From Planctomycetota bacterium (GTDB taxonomy: Bacteria; Planctomycetota; UBA1135; UBA2386), in the NCBI GenBank assembly GCA_016713175.1, contig JADJPQ010000029.1:175116-239115 (forward strand): a stretch of DNA of 64,000 bases, given 5' to 3'. This document shows, one piece after another, positions 17,123 through 26,513 of this stretch. The notes beneath the pieces are model-generated. The model did not search any database, was not told where the DNA came from, and worked only from the letters and a program-made list of their open reading frames with translations. Within the stretch, counting starts at the first letter, position 1; each line of letters opens with the position of its first letter. The translations under genes were made by a program, and so were the position numbers.

Positions 17123-18610
17123 ATGTTGCTGCCCTCAACCACCTCCGGAAGATCCGCACGCCGCCTGCGCGGTCCCGCTCACGTGCGGTTCCGCGCCGTC
17201 ACCGCCGCGCTGGTGCTGGCGTTCGCCGTGGCAGTCCCGGGGCAGGAAGCCACCGATGCGATCAAGCGCCTGGTCGTTGCCGACGCCGAGAAGGCGTTGC
17301 ACGATTCCGACGCCACCGTTCGTGGTGAGGCAGCGCTGCTGCTGGCCGGAACCGGGGATCCGACCTGGCACGACGAAATCCTGGCCGTCGCCAAGGAGGA
17401 AGAACCGGCGGCGCGCGATCGGGGCCTCGTCGCCTTGGGCCTGCTCGGCGCACCGGGTACCGACCGGGTTCTGGGCCGCGTGCTCGACGACAGCAGTTCG
17501 CGCGTCAAACCCGAAGGGCTGGCCGCCGCGTTGGCACTCGGGCTGATGGCGCCGGAAGCGGCGCCCGGCGAGGTCGCCCGGATCCTGACCCGCTTCCTGC
17601 AGGCGAACTACAAGCGGCAACGCGAGTTGATCGGTGCCGTCCTGCTGGCCATGGCCGGCCGGGACCAGAGTCCGCAGCGCGTCGCCCTGCTGCAGTTGTT
17701 CGACGATGCCGCCAACCGCGATCCGCTGTTGCGGGCGCAGCTCGTGCTCGTACTCGGTCGGGTCCAGGGTGCGCTCGATGTGCCACGGCTCGCCGCCGCG
17801 ATCGAGCGCGGACTGCCCGAGGAACGGCTGGCGGCGCTGACCGTGCTGCGCGACCACCCGCGCGACGGCGAGGCCCCGCTGCTGCCGACCTTGACCCGGC
17901 TGGCGACGACCGGTGGCACGCCGGAACTGCGCGCGATGGCGCTGGCCGTGCTCACCCGGATGCGGCACCTGCCGGCGCTCGACATGGCCGCCCGCGCCAC
18001 CCGTTCGGCCCATGCAGTCGAAGCGGCGCAAGGCGCGCGGTCGGCGCTGCTGCTCGGTGGCGCCGGCATGCGCGGCCCGCTGGAACAGCAGATCCTGGCC
18101 ACCGCGACCCCGGCGCTGCAGGCCGCCATGCTGGGCGCGTTCAGCGGCCCGCTGTCGACCGAGTTTGCCGACACCTGCCTGCGCCTGGCCGCCAACCGCA
18201 AGGGCGGCATCGCGCTGCGGGTCGCGGCCGCACTGACGCTGGCCCAGGGCGACGACGAGCGGTGCATCCCGGTGCTGCGCGATGCGTTCCTCGACAGCGA
18301 CGATCCGGCGCAACTCGAGGCGCTGGCCGTGGCGTTGCTGCGAATCGAGAAGACGCCCCCGCCGCTCGACCGGCTGCACCGCGGCAGCCGGCCGGAGGAC
18401 CTCGCCGGCGAACCGACGCGGCTGATCGCGCTGCTGGTCGCCGGGCATCCGCAGGCGCAACGCGTCGTGCTCACCGGACTGCAACGACCGACGACGCCGC
18501 CGAAGGAACGCGCCGCACTGTTGCGGGCGTGGCGGCTCGCCTGCCAGTTCGCGCTGCCGCGCGAACGCGCGCGCCTGCTGCCGGAATCGCTGCGGCCGCT
18601 GTTTCCTTAG
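17123..18610 (+). CDS. Secreted HEAT-repeat protein of unknown function
   Basis: 495 residues from ATG 17123. A hydrophobic stretch (FRAVTAALVLAFAVAVPGQEA) about 25 residues in looks like a signal peptide ending in GQ; a start a few codons later is also possible. The mature part is almost wholly helical, with paired helices rich in A, L and R of the HEAT type (RGLVALGLLGAPGTDRVLGR, ALTVLRDHPRDGEAPLLPTL). Such repeats form curved scaffolds for protein binding. It is convergent with the arginase operon, 30 bases away. No function can be given. Confidence 0.8.
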   Translation: MLLPSTTSGRSARRLRGPAHVRFRAVTAALVLAFAVAVPGQEATDAIKRLVVADAEKALHDSDATVRGEAALLLAGTGDPTWHDEILAVAKEEEPAARDRGLVALGLLGAPGTDRVLGRVLDDSSSRVKPEGLAAALALGLMAPEAAPGEVARILTRFLQANYKRQRELIGAVLLAMAGRDQSPQRVALLQLFDDAANRDPLLRAQLVLVLGRVQGALDVPRLAAAIERGLPEERLAALTVLRDHPRDGEAPLLPTLTRLATTGGTPELRAMALAVLTRMRHLPALDMAARATRSAHAVEAAQGARSALLLGGAGMRGPLEQQILATATPALQAAMLGAFSGPLSTEFADTCLRLAANRKGGIALRVAAALTLAQGDDERCIPVLRDAFLDSDDPAQLEALAVALLRIEKTPPPLDRLHRGSRPEDLAGEPTRLIALLVAGHPQAQRVVLTGLQRPTTPPKERAALLRAWRLACQFALPRERARLLPESLRPLFP

Positions 18611-18640
18611 CGCACGCCGCGCGCCGCCCGACCTGCGGCG

Positions 18641-19564
18641 CTACAGGATGCGCTTGCCGAACGCCGACTGGATCAGGTCGACCGCGACCTCGCCGCTCTG
18701 GTTCTTGACGTCCAGGATCGGATTCAGCTCGGTGATCTCGAGACTGGTCATCTTGCCGCTGTCGCTGACCATCTCCATCAGCAGGTTGGCCTCCCGCCAA
18801 TCGATGCCGCCTTTGACCGGTGTCCCGGTCCCGGGCACGTCGTGCGGATCCATGCCGTCGAGATCGAACGAGACGTGGAACCCCTGGGTGCCGGCGCTGG
18901 CGAACCGGATCGACTCCTCGACGATCGCGCGCATGCCGCGCTCGTCGACGTCGCGCATCGTGTAGGCATGGATACCGGAGGCGCGGACGATCGCCCGTTC
19001 GGTGTCGTCGATGTCGCGGATGCCGATCAGACAGACGTTCTCACGGTCGACCTTCGGCGCGAACCCGCCCATGTCGACCAACCGCGGGTGCCCCATGCCG
19101 AGCAGTGTCGCCAGCGGCATGCCGTGGATGTTGCCCGACGGCGAACTGTCCGGCGTGTTCATGTCGGCGTGCGCATCGACCCAGATCAGCCCGATCCGTT
19201 CGTTGCGGGCGCGGAAATGCTCGGCCACGCCGGACACCGTGCCGATCGCGATGCTGTGGTCGCCGCCCATCACCAGCGGGATCTCGCCCTGATCGAGACT
19301 GCGTCGGACCCGCAGCCGCAGCCGGTTGCAGACATGGAAAATGGGATCCAGATAGCGCGCATTCGTCGGCCCGGGATCGCGGGTCTCCGGCGCCGGCACG
19401 CCGACATCGCCGTCGTCCTCGACGGCATAGCCGAGGGCACGCAGTCCGGCGGAGACGCCGGCGATCCGGATCGCCGATGGTCCCATGTCGACGCCGCGGC
19501 GACCGGCACCGAGATCCATCGGCACACCGACGAGGCGGACGGTTCGCGGCGACCTTGCGTTCAT
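18641..19564 (-). CDS. rocF: Arginase
   Basis: 307 residues with all three manganese-binding segments of the ureohydrolase family: VMGGDHSIAIGT, WVDAHADMNTPDSSPSGNIHGMP and VSFDLDGMDPHDVPG. The SxSGNxHGMP part and TPVKGGIDWREA favour arginase over agmatinase. It splits arginine into ornithine and urea in the cytoplasm. Its start overlaps the stop of the SAM hydrolase gene by four bases, so the two are translated from one mRNA. No urease or ornithine-using gene is nearby. Confidence 0.92.
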   Translation of the reverse strand: MNARSPRTVRLVGVPMDLGAGRRGVDMGPSAIRIAGVSAGLRALGYAVEDDGDVGVPAPETRDPGPTNARYLDPIFHVCNRLRLRVRRSLDQGEIPLVMGGDHSIAIGTVSGVAEHFRARNERIGLIWVDAHADMNTPDSSPSGNIHGMPLATLLGMGHPRLVDMGGFAPKVDRENVCLIGIRDIDDTERAIVRASGIHAYTMRDVDERGMRAIVEESIRFASAGTQGFHVSFDLDGMDPHDVPGTGTPVKGGIDWREANLLMEMVSDSGKMTSLEITELNPILDVKNQSGEVAVDLIQSAFGKRIL

Positions 19565-20334
19565 GGCCTGGCTCCCGGAGCTGACTCGATGCTGATCCCG
19601 GCACCGCGATGAACGCCAAGGCGCGCCGCGGCGCTGCCCTCGCGAATGGCGATCTCCAGCAGCTCGTACGAATTGACCACCGCCGCCAGCGCGCCGATCG
19701 CGACGTCGGCGTAGGTGCCGACGATCGGCAGCCGTTGGCCGGCGATGCGCACATGCGTCGCGCCGTCGAGGCCGGCGGCGCCGACATTGGTGATCAGGTT
19801 GCCGAAGTGATCGACATGGACGACGGTGTGCGGCGGCAGGGTTGGCAACCGCACCGGATCGTCGATCCGCGGCCCGAGCGCGGTGAAGCCATAGCGCCCG
19901 CCGGCGAGCCAGCCGGCCACCGGGGCGAGCACGTCGCGACCGTGGAAGGTCCGCGATCGCGGCGGCAGCCCGAGGTGGTCGAGGGCCAGCATGCGCACTT
20001 CGGCATCGCCGCCGAGCACCGGTTCGAGCACGCCGTTGTCGGGCGCCAGCCAGTAACCGTCGCCGGACCGGACCAGCAGCACGCGCCGATCGGTGCCCAC
20101 GCCCGGATCGACGACGACCACCGTCACCGTGCCCGCCGGCAGCCGACCAGCGAAGGCCCCAAGGAACAGCGAGCCGGTGGCGACGTCATGCGCCGGCACC
20201 TCATGGCCGAGGTCGAGCACCTGCGCCTTCGGATAGGCGCGCAGCACCGTGGCCCGCAGGACTCCGGCGTACGGATCGCGAGAACCGTAGTCGGTCAGCA
20301 GGGCGACGATGCCGCATGGGCGCGGAAGCGACAT
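19561..20334 (-). CDS. SAM hydrolase (adenosine-forming, DUF62 family)
   Basis: 257 residues. Family motifs are ALLTDYGSRDPYAGVLRATV near the N-terminus, DLGHEVPAHDVATGSLFLG, VVVVDPGVGTDRR, LAPDNGVLEPVL, FHGRDVLAPVAGWLA and HVDHFGNLITNV. Homologues include the fluorinase and chlorinase, but most bacterial members hydrolyse S-adenosylmethionine to adenosine and methionine using hydroxide. No haloacid or fluoro-metabolism gene lies nearby, which favours plain hydrolysis. It is the first gene of an operon with arginase, with a four-base overlap. Confidence 0.88.
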   Translation of the reverse strand: MSLPRPCGIVALLTDYGSRDPYAGVLRATVLRAYPKAQVLDLGHEVPAHDVATGSLFLGAFAGRLPAGTVTVVVVDPGVGTDRRVLLVRSGDGYWLAPDNGVLEPVLGGDAEVRMLALDHLGLPPRSRTFHGRDVLAPVAGWLAGGRYGFTALGPRIDDPVRLPTLPPHTVVHVDHFGNLITNVGAAGLDGATHVRIAGQRLPIVGTYADVAIGALAAVVNSYELLEIAIREGSAAARLGVHRGAGISIESAPGARP

Positions 20335-20399
20335 GCGGTGTCAGAGAACACGACCGCGGCGCCCGACGCAAGCTTCCGCCGGCGACCGGGGACGAACGT

Positions 20400-21041
20400 T
20401 CAGCCGCCGATCTGCGTGCGGCCGAAACCGCGGGCGCGCAGTTTGACCAGCAGTCGTGCCTGGGCATCTAGGCAGGACTGCCTGGCCGACTCCGCCGAGG
20501 CGTAGCCGAGCGCCTCCGCGATCGCGGGAAACGTCGCCCCGTCGAGCAACCGCAGTTCGAGCAGTCGGCGGTGCCGTTCGGGCAGTTCGGCCAGTGCCTG
20601 CTGCACCAGCCCGGCGCGTTCGGCCAACGAGGCCGCCAACGTCGGCGTCGCCTCGCGCTGCCCGGCCGCGTCGACCACCCCGTCGTCGCCCTGCTGGCGA
20701 CGGGCATCGCGCCGGTCGGCCTCGTGGAAGCGCACCGCGTCGATCAGCCGATGGCGCACCAGCGTGGCCAGGAACGCGTGGAACGCCGGCGCCGCGGCAA
20801 ACGCCGCCTCCCGGAGATCGCGCACCACCGCCAGCAGCACTTCATGCACGACGTCCTGCGTCGAGAACAACGGCAAGATCCAGCGATGGCGCTTGCGGAA
20901 ATCCAGTTCGAGTTCGCGGTGCACCAACGCGCGGACCTGCTGCTGGCACAGCGCGACGATGCGATCCTGGGCAACCACGTCGCCCTTGGCGGCCGCGACG
21001 ATCGCCGCCTGCAATTCAGGCCAGTCGTCGGTCGCAGTCAC
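20400..21041 (-). CDS. ECF-type sigma factor
   Basis: 213 residues. Region 2 is seen around FRKRHRWILPLFSTQDVVHEVLL and FHAFLATLVRHRLIDAVRFHEADRR (about 48-112). Region 4 follows (LAELPERHRRLLELRLLDGATFPAIAEALGYASAESAR, about 145-185). It differs in sequence from the ECF factor at 3142-3744 and is not next to a kinase. Its ATG overlaps the stop of the upstream secreted-protein gene (ATGA at 21038-21041), so it is probably made together with that protein, an odd pairing for a regulator. Confidence 0.85.
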   Translation of the reverse strand: MTATDDWPELQAAIVAAAKGDVVAQDRIVALCQQQVRALVHRELELDFRKRHRWILPLFSTQDVVHEVLLAVVRDLREAAFAAAPAFHAFLATLVRHRLIDAVRFHEADRRDARRQQGDDGVVDAAGQREATPTLAASLAERAGLVQQALAELPERHRRLLELRLLDGATFPAIAEALGYASAESARQSCLDAQARLLVKLRARGFGRTQIGG

Positions 21042-22474
21042 AGGAAGATCAGCAGCGGATACGCCTCGGCGACCACGGGCGAACCGAGGTCGGCCGCAAA
21101 CCAGCGCAGCGTCGCGCGCAGGCCAGTCAGCCGCGCGGTGTTCGGGATCGGCACGCCCTCATGGATCGGGTTACCGGCAATCGGTGCCCCGGGCACGCGG
21201 ACGAACACGCCAAAGCCGAACTGATCGCCGGGCAGCACGCTCTCGCCGAGACTGACGATCAGGCCGACGAGCCCCGGTTGCGGGGCACCCGACGGCCAGC
21301 CGGTGATCCAGGTGTCATAGATCGACGTCGCGCCCGCGACCCGGCGTGCCGCCGACGCCTGCAGCGCTGGCGAGTTCGGGAACACCACGCGCGGTCGCGG
21401 CGTGCCCATCGAATAGATCAGCGGATTGGCGACGCCGACCTGGCCGGAACGGATCTGCGGGTCGAGACCACAGACCGCATCGACGTCATCGGTGGAACCA
21501 GCGCCCGAGTCGACACCGATGGCCTGACTGACCGTCGTCGCGGCGTCTTTACGGACGGGCTGCGGCACTGGTGGCCCGAAGGGCAACACCAGATCGACGA
21601 ACATCAACTGGTCCAACCGTCGACTCTTCAATGAGAACACGACCTTGCCGGTGCCGCGATCGATCGCCAACGCGTCGATATCGTCCGCCTGTGTCAACCC
21701 CAGTTCATCGAAGCGCTTCCACACCGACGGGGCGGAGAACGGTCCGCCGGGAACCGAGCTCTGCACGCACAGGATCGTCGCGCCGCTGCGCGGCGTGCCC
21801 TGGAACCAGGAGGGCGGCGCCGCGGACGCCGCCGTGCTGCTCAACGTGAAGTAGATCGTGTAGGGCACCGGCAGCAGGTTCTGGAACTGCGCGGACTCGA
21901 AGCCGTCCAGATCGCTCTGATCGATGCCGAGCGGCAACAGGCCATCGAGCGCATCGACTTCGGCGGCCGCGCCGGTGAGGCCGAGTTCCGAACGGTCGGA
22001 AGCCCGTTCGACGGCGTCGGTCAGTTCGACCGGCAGGATGCTGCCTGGCAGCACCCACGAGAAGACGTCGGCGCCGACCACGCCGGCCTGCGCTTCGGTC
22101 CGCAGACGACTGCCCCGAAGGCCCTGGGTGCCCGCGCGCACCGAGAACGTCAGCGCGCCCCAACGTCCCTGCGGCACCGAGATGAAGCCATCGGGGCCGA
22201 TCAACAGCTGATCCTGGCCGACCGAGATGTCATCGACATCGAGGCCGGACCCATTGGCGGCGGCGAGCACACTGGCGAGATTGAACGCGGGCGCCGGCGC
22301 CGCCGGCGGCGGCTGGAAGCCGTTCCGCTTGAACCACGTGGTGGCGTCGTCCTGGCCGAGGAACCCGCCGTCCAGACCGATGGCGATCGGCAGATGGGCA
22401 GCCAGGCCTCGCGATTCCTGCGCTGCCAACGCGGCGGTCAGGGTGCCCGCCCACAGCCATCGAGTGCAACTCAT
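21038..22474 (-). CDS. Secreted protein of unknown function cotranscribed with a sigma factor
   Basis: 478 residues from ATG 22474. MSCTRWLWAGTLTAALAAQES is a signal peptide ending in AAQ. The mature protein has recurring acidic blocks around LDVDDISVGQDQLL, AAEVDALDGLLPLGIDQSDLDGF, QADDIDALAIDRGTGKVVFSLK and STDDVDAVCGLDP, perhaps a degenerate repeat or calcium-binding beta structure. The family is not recognised. The sigma factor begins within its stop codon. Confidence 0.78.
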   Translation of the reverse strand: MSCTRWLWAGTLTAALAAQESRGLAAHLPIAIGLDGGFLGQDDATTWFKRNGFQPPPAAPAPAFNLASVLAAANGSGLDVDDISVGQDQLLIGPDGFISVPQGRWGALTFSVRAGTQGLRGSRLRTEAQAGVVGADVFSWVLPGSILPVELTDAVERASDRSELGLTGAAAEVDALDGLLPLGIDQSDLDGFESAQFQNLLPVPYTIYFTLSSTAASAAPPSWFQGTPRSGATILCVQSSVPGGPFSAPSVWKRFDELGLTQADDIDALAIDRGTGKVVFSLKSRRLDQLMFVDLVLPFGPPVPQPVRKDAATTVSQAIGVDSGAGSTDDVDAVCGLDPQIRSGQVGVANPLIYSMGTPRPRVVFPNSPALQASAARRVAGATSIYDTWITGWPSGAPQPGLVGLIVSLGESVLPGDQFGFGVFVRVPGAPIAGNPIHEGVPIPNTARLTGLRATLRWFAADLGSPVVAEAYPLLIFL

Positions 22475-22548
22475 ACGGCCAGTGTAACAGGAACCAGCGG
22501 ATCGTGGCCGCTCGACAACCTCGCCGATTGCACCGAGGGATCCGCGAC

Positions 22549-24675
22549 TCAGTGTCGCGACGCCCAGTGCCATGCGGCCTGCCGCGCGCCCTCGACGAGC
22601 CACTCACCCAGCGTCTCGACACGCGTTGCGACGCACACGGCGGCCGTCGCTCCCGGCCGTTGCCAACACGGTGGCTCCGGCAAGGCAAAGAACACGTGGA
22701 TGTACGGCTCGGCGGCTTCGATCGAATCGCCGACCGCCCGCGTGACGATCGCCCCGCCCGCGGCCCTGGTCAACTCGACGGGCACCTGCCGGCGCGACGC
22801 CGACCGGCGCACCTCGGCGACCGTCACCGCAGTCTCGACCATCGGCGTCGCGTGCCACCGCAGCACCCCCTGGGTGCCCAGGTCGACGCGCGCGCGGATC
22901 AGCTCGGGCCCGGTCAGCACGACCCGGACGAACGCATCGTCGCCGTGGACGGTCGCCAGCACCGTACCCTGCCCGACATGACTGCCCTCTTGCACGCGCG
23001 CGAAGGCGACCGTGCCTGCCAGCGGCGCACACAGCCTCCCGGCGACGACACGGGCATGCAGTTCCTGTTCCTGCCGCTCGAGGAACGCGGCGCGGGCCCG
23101 CAGCACACCGGCAGTCACCGGATCGGCCACCTCAACGACGGCGAGTTCGGCCGCGACGGCGGCACGATCTCCGGCCACCGCGATCAGCCGGTCTTCGGCA
23201 AGTGGGTCGCGCAGCTGCAGCACCGGCTCGCCGGCCTGCACGTGCGCGCCGTCGGCGACCAGACGCTGGTCGATGAACCCAGCCGCGGGCGCATGCAGCT
23301 GCCGCCGCGCACCGGCCTCGTAGACACCGGGCGCGACGACGTGGCGGGAGATCGGCAACGCGATCCACGCGGTGACCAGCGTCGCGGCCGAGGCCACCAC
23401 GACCGCCCGGGCGCGCAACCGGCAGGCCTGCGTCGCGGCCGATGCCCAGGCCCAACGCATGGCCTGGCCGATCGGCTCGAACAACAACCACCACGACGCC
23501 GCGACCGCGAGCAGCAACCCGAGCCAGGGCCAACCCGACCACAACCACGCGACGATGCCCGCGGCCAGCGCCACGCGCCAGGCGGCGGCGGCCAGACCGT
23601 AGCCATGCAGCCCGAGGGCCTCGCCGCGGCTCCGCGCCGCCTCGCCGAGGCGAACTCCCAAGAACCAGCGCGCCAGCGTCCGCCGCCACGCGGCCGACGC
23701 CCGTTCCTGCAGGTTGACCTGACCGGTCAAGTCGGCCAGCACGAAGTAGCCATCGAAGCGAACGAGCGGGTTGGCGTTGGCGAACAGCGTCGTCACCGTC
23801 GCCAGCCACAACACCGCCAGTGCGAAATCGTGCACGAATCCAGGCCCGGTCAGCGACCAGATCAACGCCGCGAAGCCGGCCAGCCACGACTCCACCCAGA
23901 CGCCGGCACCGGCGACGGCGAGCCGTTGCCAGCGTCCAGGCAGCGTCCACGAGGCACTCGCATCGAGCCACGCGCATGGCGTGCCGAGTACCAGGCTGAT
24001 GCCCCATTCCGGTACCGCCGCGCCATGGCGCCGCAAGGCCCAGCCGTGGCCGCACTCGTGCGCGAACTTCAGTACGACCAGGGCCACCCACAGCCACGGC
24101 AGGTTGTGGACCGCGAGCAGCTGCGCCGGATCCACCGCCAACGACGCTTCGCTGCCGAGCAAGCGCATGCCCGCGATCGTCCACAGCATTACCCAGAGAA
24201 CGACCGCGCTCCTGGTGAACAACCAGCGCGCCAGCGGCAGCGTCTGATCGAGCCAGCGCATCGGCGAGCCGGCCGACCACCGGAAGCCGAGCAACAGCGC
24301 GCGCCAACGCCAGGTCGGCGCCATCCGTTGCCGTTGCCGCGCGATCACGGTGTCCACCGGCAGCCCCGGCACGACCAGCAATCCGGCCGCGTGCAACCCC
24401 ACCACGAACTGCCACCAGTCGGCGGTCTCACTCTCGTGCAACACGCCGTCGGCGACCAACCGCGCCAACGTGCCGCGCAGATCGCGAGCGCCATCGAGCG
24501 CGCCGAACACGCGATACTCGCGCGCGGTCAACAGCCGGTTGCGGAACTGCACCGGATCGTGCACGACATAGCGCACGTCGTCGCGCAGCACCTGCCGCGT
24601 CACCTGCAGATCGGCGCGCGGCCGGACGCGCACACTGCCGATTCGTGCTGCCAGTTCTCCCGGATCGAGGGCCAT
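22549..24675 (-). CDS. PqqD-like / M50 zinc metallopeptidase / HlyD-like adaptor fusion
   Basis: 708 residues. Residues ~20-100 resemble a PqqD-like peptide-binding fold. Residues ~120-430 hold several membrane helices with the site-2-protease motifs FAHECGH (HExxH at 206-210) and NPLVRFDGYF (302-311), which should bind zinc within the membrane. After another helix (VVVASAATLVTAWIALP) the last ~250 residues are a HlyD-like periplasmic adaptor with a lipoyl half (VAPGVYEAGARRQLHAPAAG). Such fusions occur beside HlyD adaptors in planctomycetes. It is the last gene of a compact unit with two other adaptors, a PilZ-like protein and a surface protein, so it probably helps export or process a surface polypeptide. 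Whether it cuts, or only binds, its substrate is unknown. Confidence 0.82.
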   Translation of the reverse strand: MALDPGELAARIGSVRVRPRADLQVTRQVLRDDVRYVVHDPVQFRNRLLTAREYRVFGALDGARDLRGTLARLVADGVLHESETADWWQFVVGLHAAGLLVVPGLPVDTVIARQRQRMAPTWRWRALLLGFRWSAGSPMRWLDQTLPLARWLFTRSAVVLWVMLWTIAGMRLLGSEASLAVDPAQLLAVHNLPWLWVALVVLKFAHECGHGWALRRHGAAVPEWGISLVLGTPCAWLDASASWTLPGRWQRLAVAGAGVWVESWLAGFAALIWSLTGPGFVHDFALAVLWLATVTTLFANANPLVRFDGYFVLADLTGQVNLQERASAAWRRTLARWFLGVRLGEAARSRGEALGLHGYGLAAAAWRVALAAGIVAWLWSGWPWLGLLLAVAASWWLLFEPIGQAMRWAWASAATQACRLRARAVVVASAATLVTAWIALPISRHVVAPGVYEAGARRQLHAPAAGFIDQRLVADGAHVQAGEPVLQLRDPLAEDRLIAVAGDRAAVAAELAVVEVADPVTAGVLRARAAFLERQEQELHARVVAGRLCAPLAGTVAFARVQEGSHVGQGTVLATVHGDDAFVRVVLTGPELIRARVDLGTQGVLRWHATPMVETAVTVAEVRRSASRRQVPVELTRAAGGAIVTRAVGDSIEAAEPYIHVFFALPEPPCWQRPGATAAVCVATRVETLGEWLVEGARQAAWHWASRH

Positions 24676-24685
24676 GGTCGTCCGT

Positions 24686-26506
24686 TCAGATCCAGAAGTT
24701 CAACCGCAGCCAATCGAGCAACCGGTGGGACAGCACCCACCAGACCGGCCGCGCGCCGACCTCGACCAGGGCGTGGCCGGCGCTGCCCGGCGACAGGCGC
24801 GCCAATTCGTCGCCCTCGGCCCGCAGTTCGAACACGTTCTCGGAATCCCCAGGCACCGTGGTGGGTGCCAGCCGCAACCCGCGCAAGGCAAACGCCGTCG
24901 TCGGCGATGCGATCGGCACGAACGTCGCCGTGCTCGCCGGGGCGAGTTCGCCGGCGTGACGCTCGGGCACCCGCAAACGCACGACCGCGCGATCGGCCCG
25001 CGCGACCTCGAACAACGTGTCGCCCATCGCCAGCCGCGCCCCGATCCGCTGCCGCAGTTCGCCGGCGAGCACGACGCCATCGCGCGGCGCCCGCACCAGC
25101 GCCAGTTCGATCCGCTGCGCGACGGTAGCCGCCCGCGCGAGCACACCTTGGCGTTGCGCCTCCAGCACGCGCAACTGCCCGGCATCGCGATCGGCGAGCG
25201 CCCGATCGACCCGCGCCTGCAGCCCCCGCGCTTCGGCCAGCAGTTCGGCCTGCACCAGCGAGTCCTCGTGGGCATCGAGTTGCGCCAGTGGCTGTCCGGC
25301 GACCACCTGGTCCCCCGGTGCGACGAATACGTCGGCCAGCACACCATCGCGCGGACACGCGATCACGCGTGGCTCCGCCGGTTCGACGACACCGGGCACC
25401 GTCACCGCGTACGGCAGGGTCCCGAAGGCGATCCAGATCATCGCCGCCAGTACCAGTGCGGCCCGCGCCCAGCGCACCGGACCGGACAATTGGTGTTGCC
25501 ACCACGCAACCACCGTCGCGGCCAGGTGCTGGCGCAAGGTGCGGGACGCGCGCGTCACCAGGGGCAACAACGGCGCATGGCCGGTGGCGATCGCGGCCAG
25601 TCGCTGTTGCACTGCCGGGCTCATCGCCTCGGCGTCGGCACAGGCGAAGGCGATCACGCCGACGATCCGTTCGCCGACGCGCATCGGCGCCGAGGCGACC
25701 GCGCCACCACCGCGAGCCTGCCGCCAGGCCTGGTGCAATCGTGCCCCGGCACCCGCTCCAGGCGCTGCATCGACGACGGCGATGGCCGCGCCACGATCGA
25801 CGCATTCCGCCATCGCCGCGGCGATCCGGCGCACGACCGGACTGCCGCGGCGAGGCGCCAGTTCGCCGTCGATCAGGACCACGTCGACACGGTGCCCCGA
25901 CACCACGCCGATCGCCACCTGATCCAGCGCGGCGCCGGCGATCTCGGCATCCAGTTGCAGCAGCACTCGCAGCGGCTCGCCACCGGCTCCGGTCGCGGAT
26001 GGCATGCCGCGCGGCACCGGCTGGCGGGCCGTGTCGGCGAGCAGCAGCGCCAGGAACCCGATCAGCGACTCCACCTGCGCCAGCAGTTCATGGGCATGCG
26101 CCCGATCGCAGTCCGCGAATACGAACGCCGCGCCGCCGACCTGCTCCGCGCCGCGGTCGTAGAGCAGCGACGCGACCACGGCAACGGTACCGCCGTCGAC
26201 CTGCAGCCGGACGCACCGCGCGGCATCACCGGACGCCGCCGCCACCATCGTCTCGGCGAGGCGTTCGCGCAGGGCATCGTCGAGGCAATGACCCGCAGCC
26301 TGCCATTCCTCCGACAGCGGCACGAAGCCATAGCGGGCATGGATGACGGCGTAACTGGCGCCCAGCAGTTCGCCGATCTGCTGCAGCGCCGCGGCCAGGG
26401 CCCGATGCACCGGTCGTGCGGCAAACAGCTCGCGCAACCGGCACTGCAGCGGCGCGACGCTGACCCAGCGCGCCATCACCTCGGCGGGTTCGCCTGGAGC
26501 GCTCAT
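24686..26506 (-). CDS. GAF-like domain protein fused to a HlyD-family membrane adaptor
   Basis: 606 residues. The first ~330 contain two regions resembling GAF sensor domains (ALQQIGELLGASYAVIHAR, later ARGGGAVASAPMRVGERIVG). A membrane helix near 343-362 (ARAALVLAAMIWIAFGTLPY) leads to a HlyD-type adaptor: VTVPGVVEPAEPRVIACPRDG, a helical hairpin, LVRAPRDGVVLAGELRQRIG, and a beta-barrel. Adaptors normally bridge an inner-membrane transporter to an outer-membrane channel. A cytoplasmic sensor on the same chain suggests that export is tuned by a small ligand. It lies 10 bases upstream of the M50 fusion gene and 7 bases after the PilZ-like gene. Confidence 0.8.
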   Translation of the reverse strand: MSAPGEPAEVMARWVSVAPLQCRLRELFAARPVHRALAAALQQIGELLGASYAVIHARYGFVPLSEEWQAAGHCLDDALRERLAETMVAAASGDAARCVRLQVDGGTVAVVASLLYDRGAEQVGGAAFVFADCDRAHAHELLAQVESLIGFLALLLADTARQPVPRGMPSATGAGGEPLRVLLQLDAEIAGAALDQVAIGVVSGHRVDVVLIDGELAPRRGSPVVRRIAAAMAECVDRGAAIAVVDAAPGAGAGARLHQAWRQARGGGAVASAPMRVGERIVGVIAFACADAEAMSPAVQQRLAAIATGHAPLLPLVTRASRTLRQHLAATVVAWWQHQLSGPVRWARAALVLAAMIWIAFGTLPYAVTVPGVVEPAEPRVIACPRDGVLADVFVAPGDQVVAGQPLAQLDAHEDSLVQAELLAEARGLQARVDRALADRDAGQLRVLEAQRQGVLARAATVAQRIELALVRAPRDGVVLAGELRQRIGARLAMGDTLFEVARADRAVVRLRVPERHAGELAPASTATFVPIASPTTAFALRGLRLAPTTVPGDSENVFELRAEGDELARLSPGSAGHALVEVGARPVWWVLSHRLLDWLRLNFWI

Positions 26507-26513
26507 CGACGGC

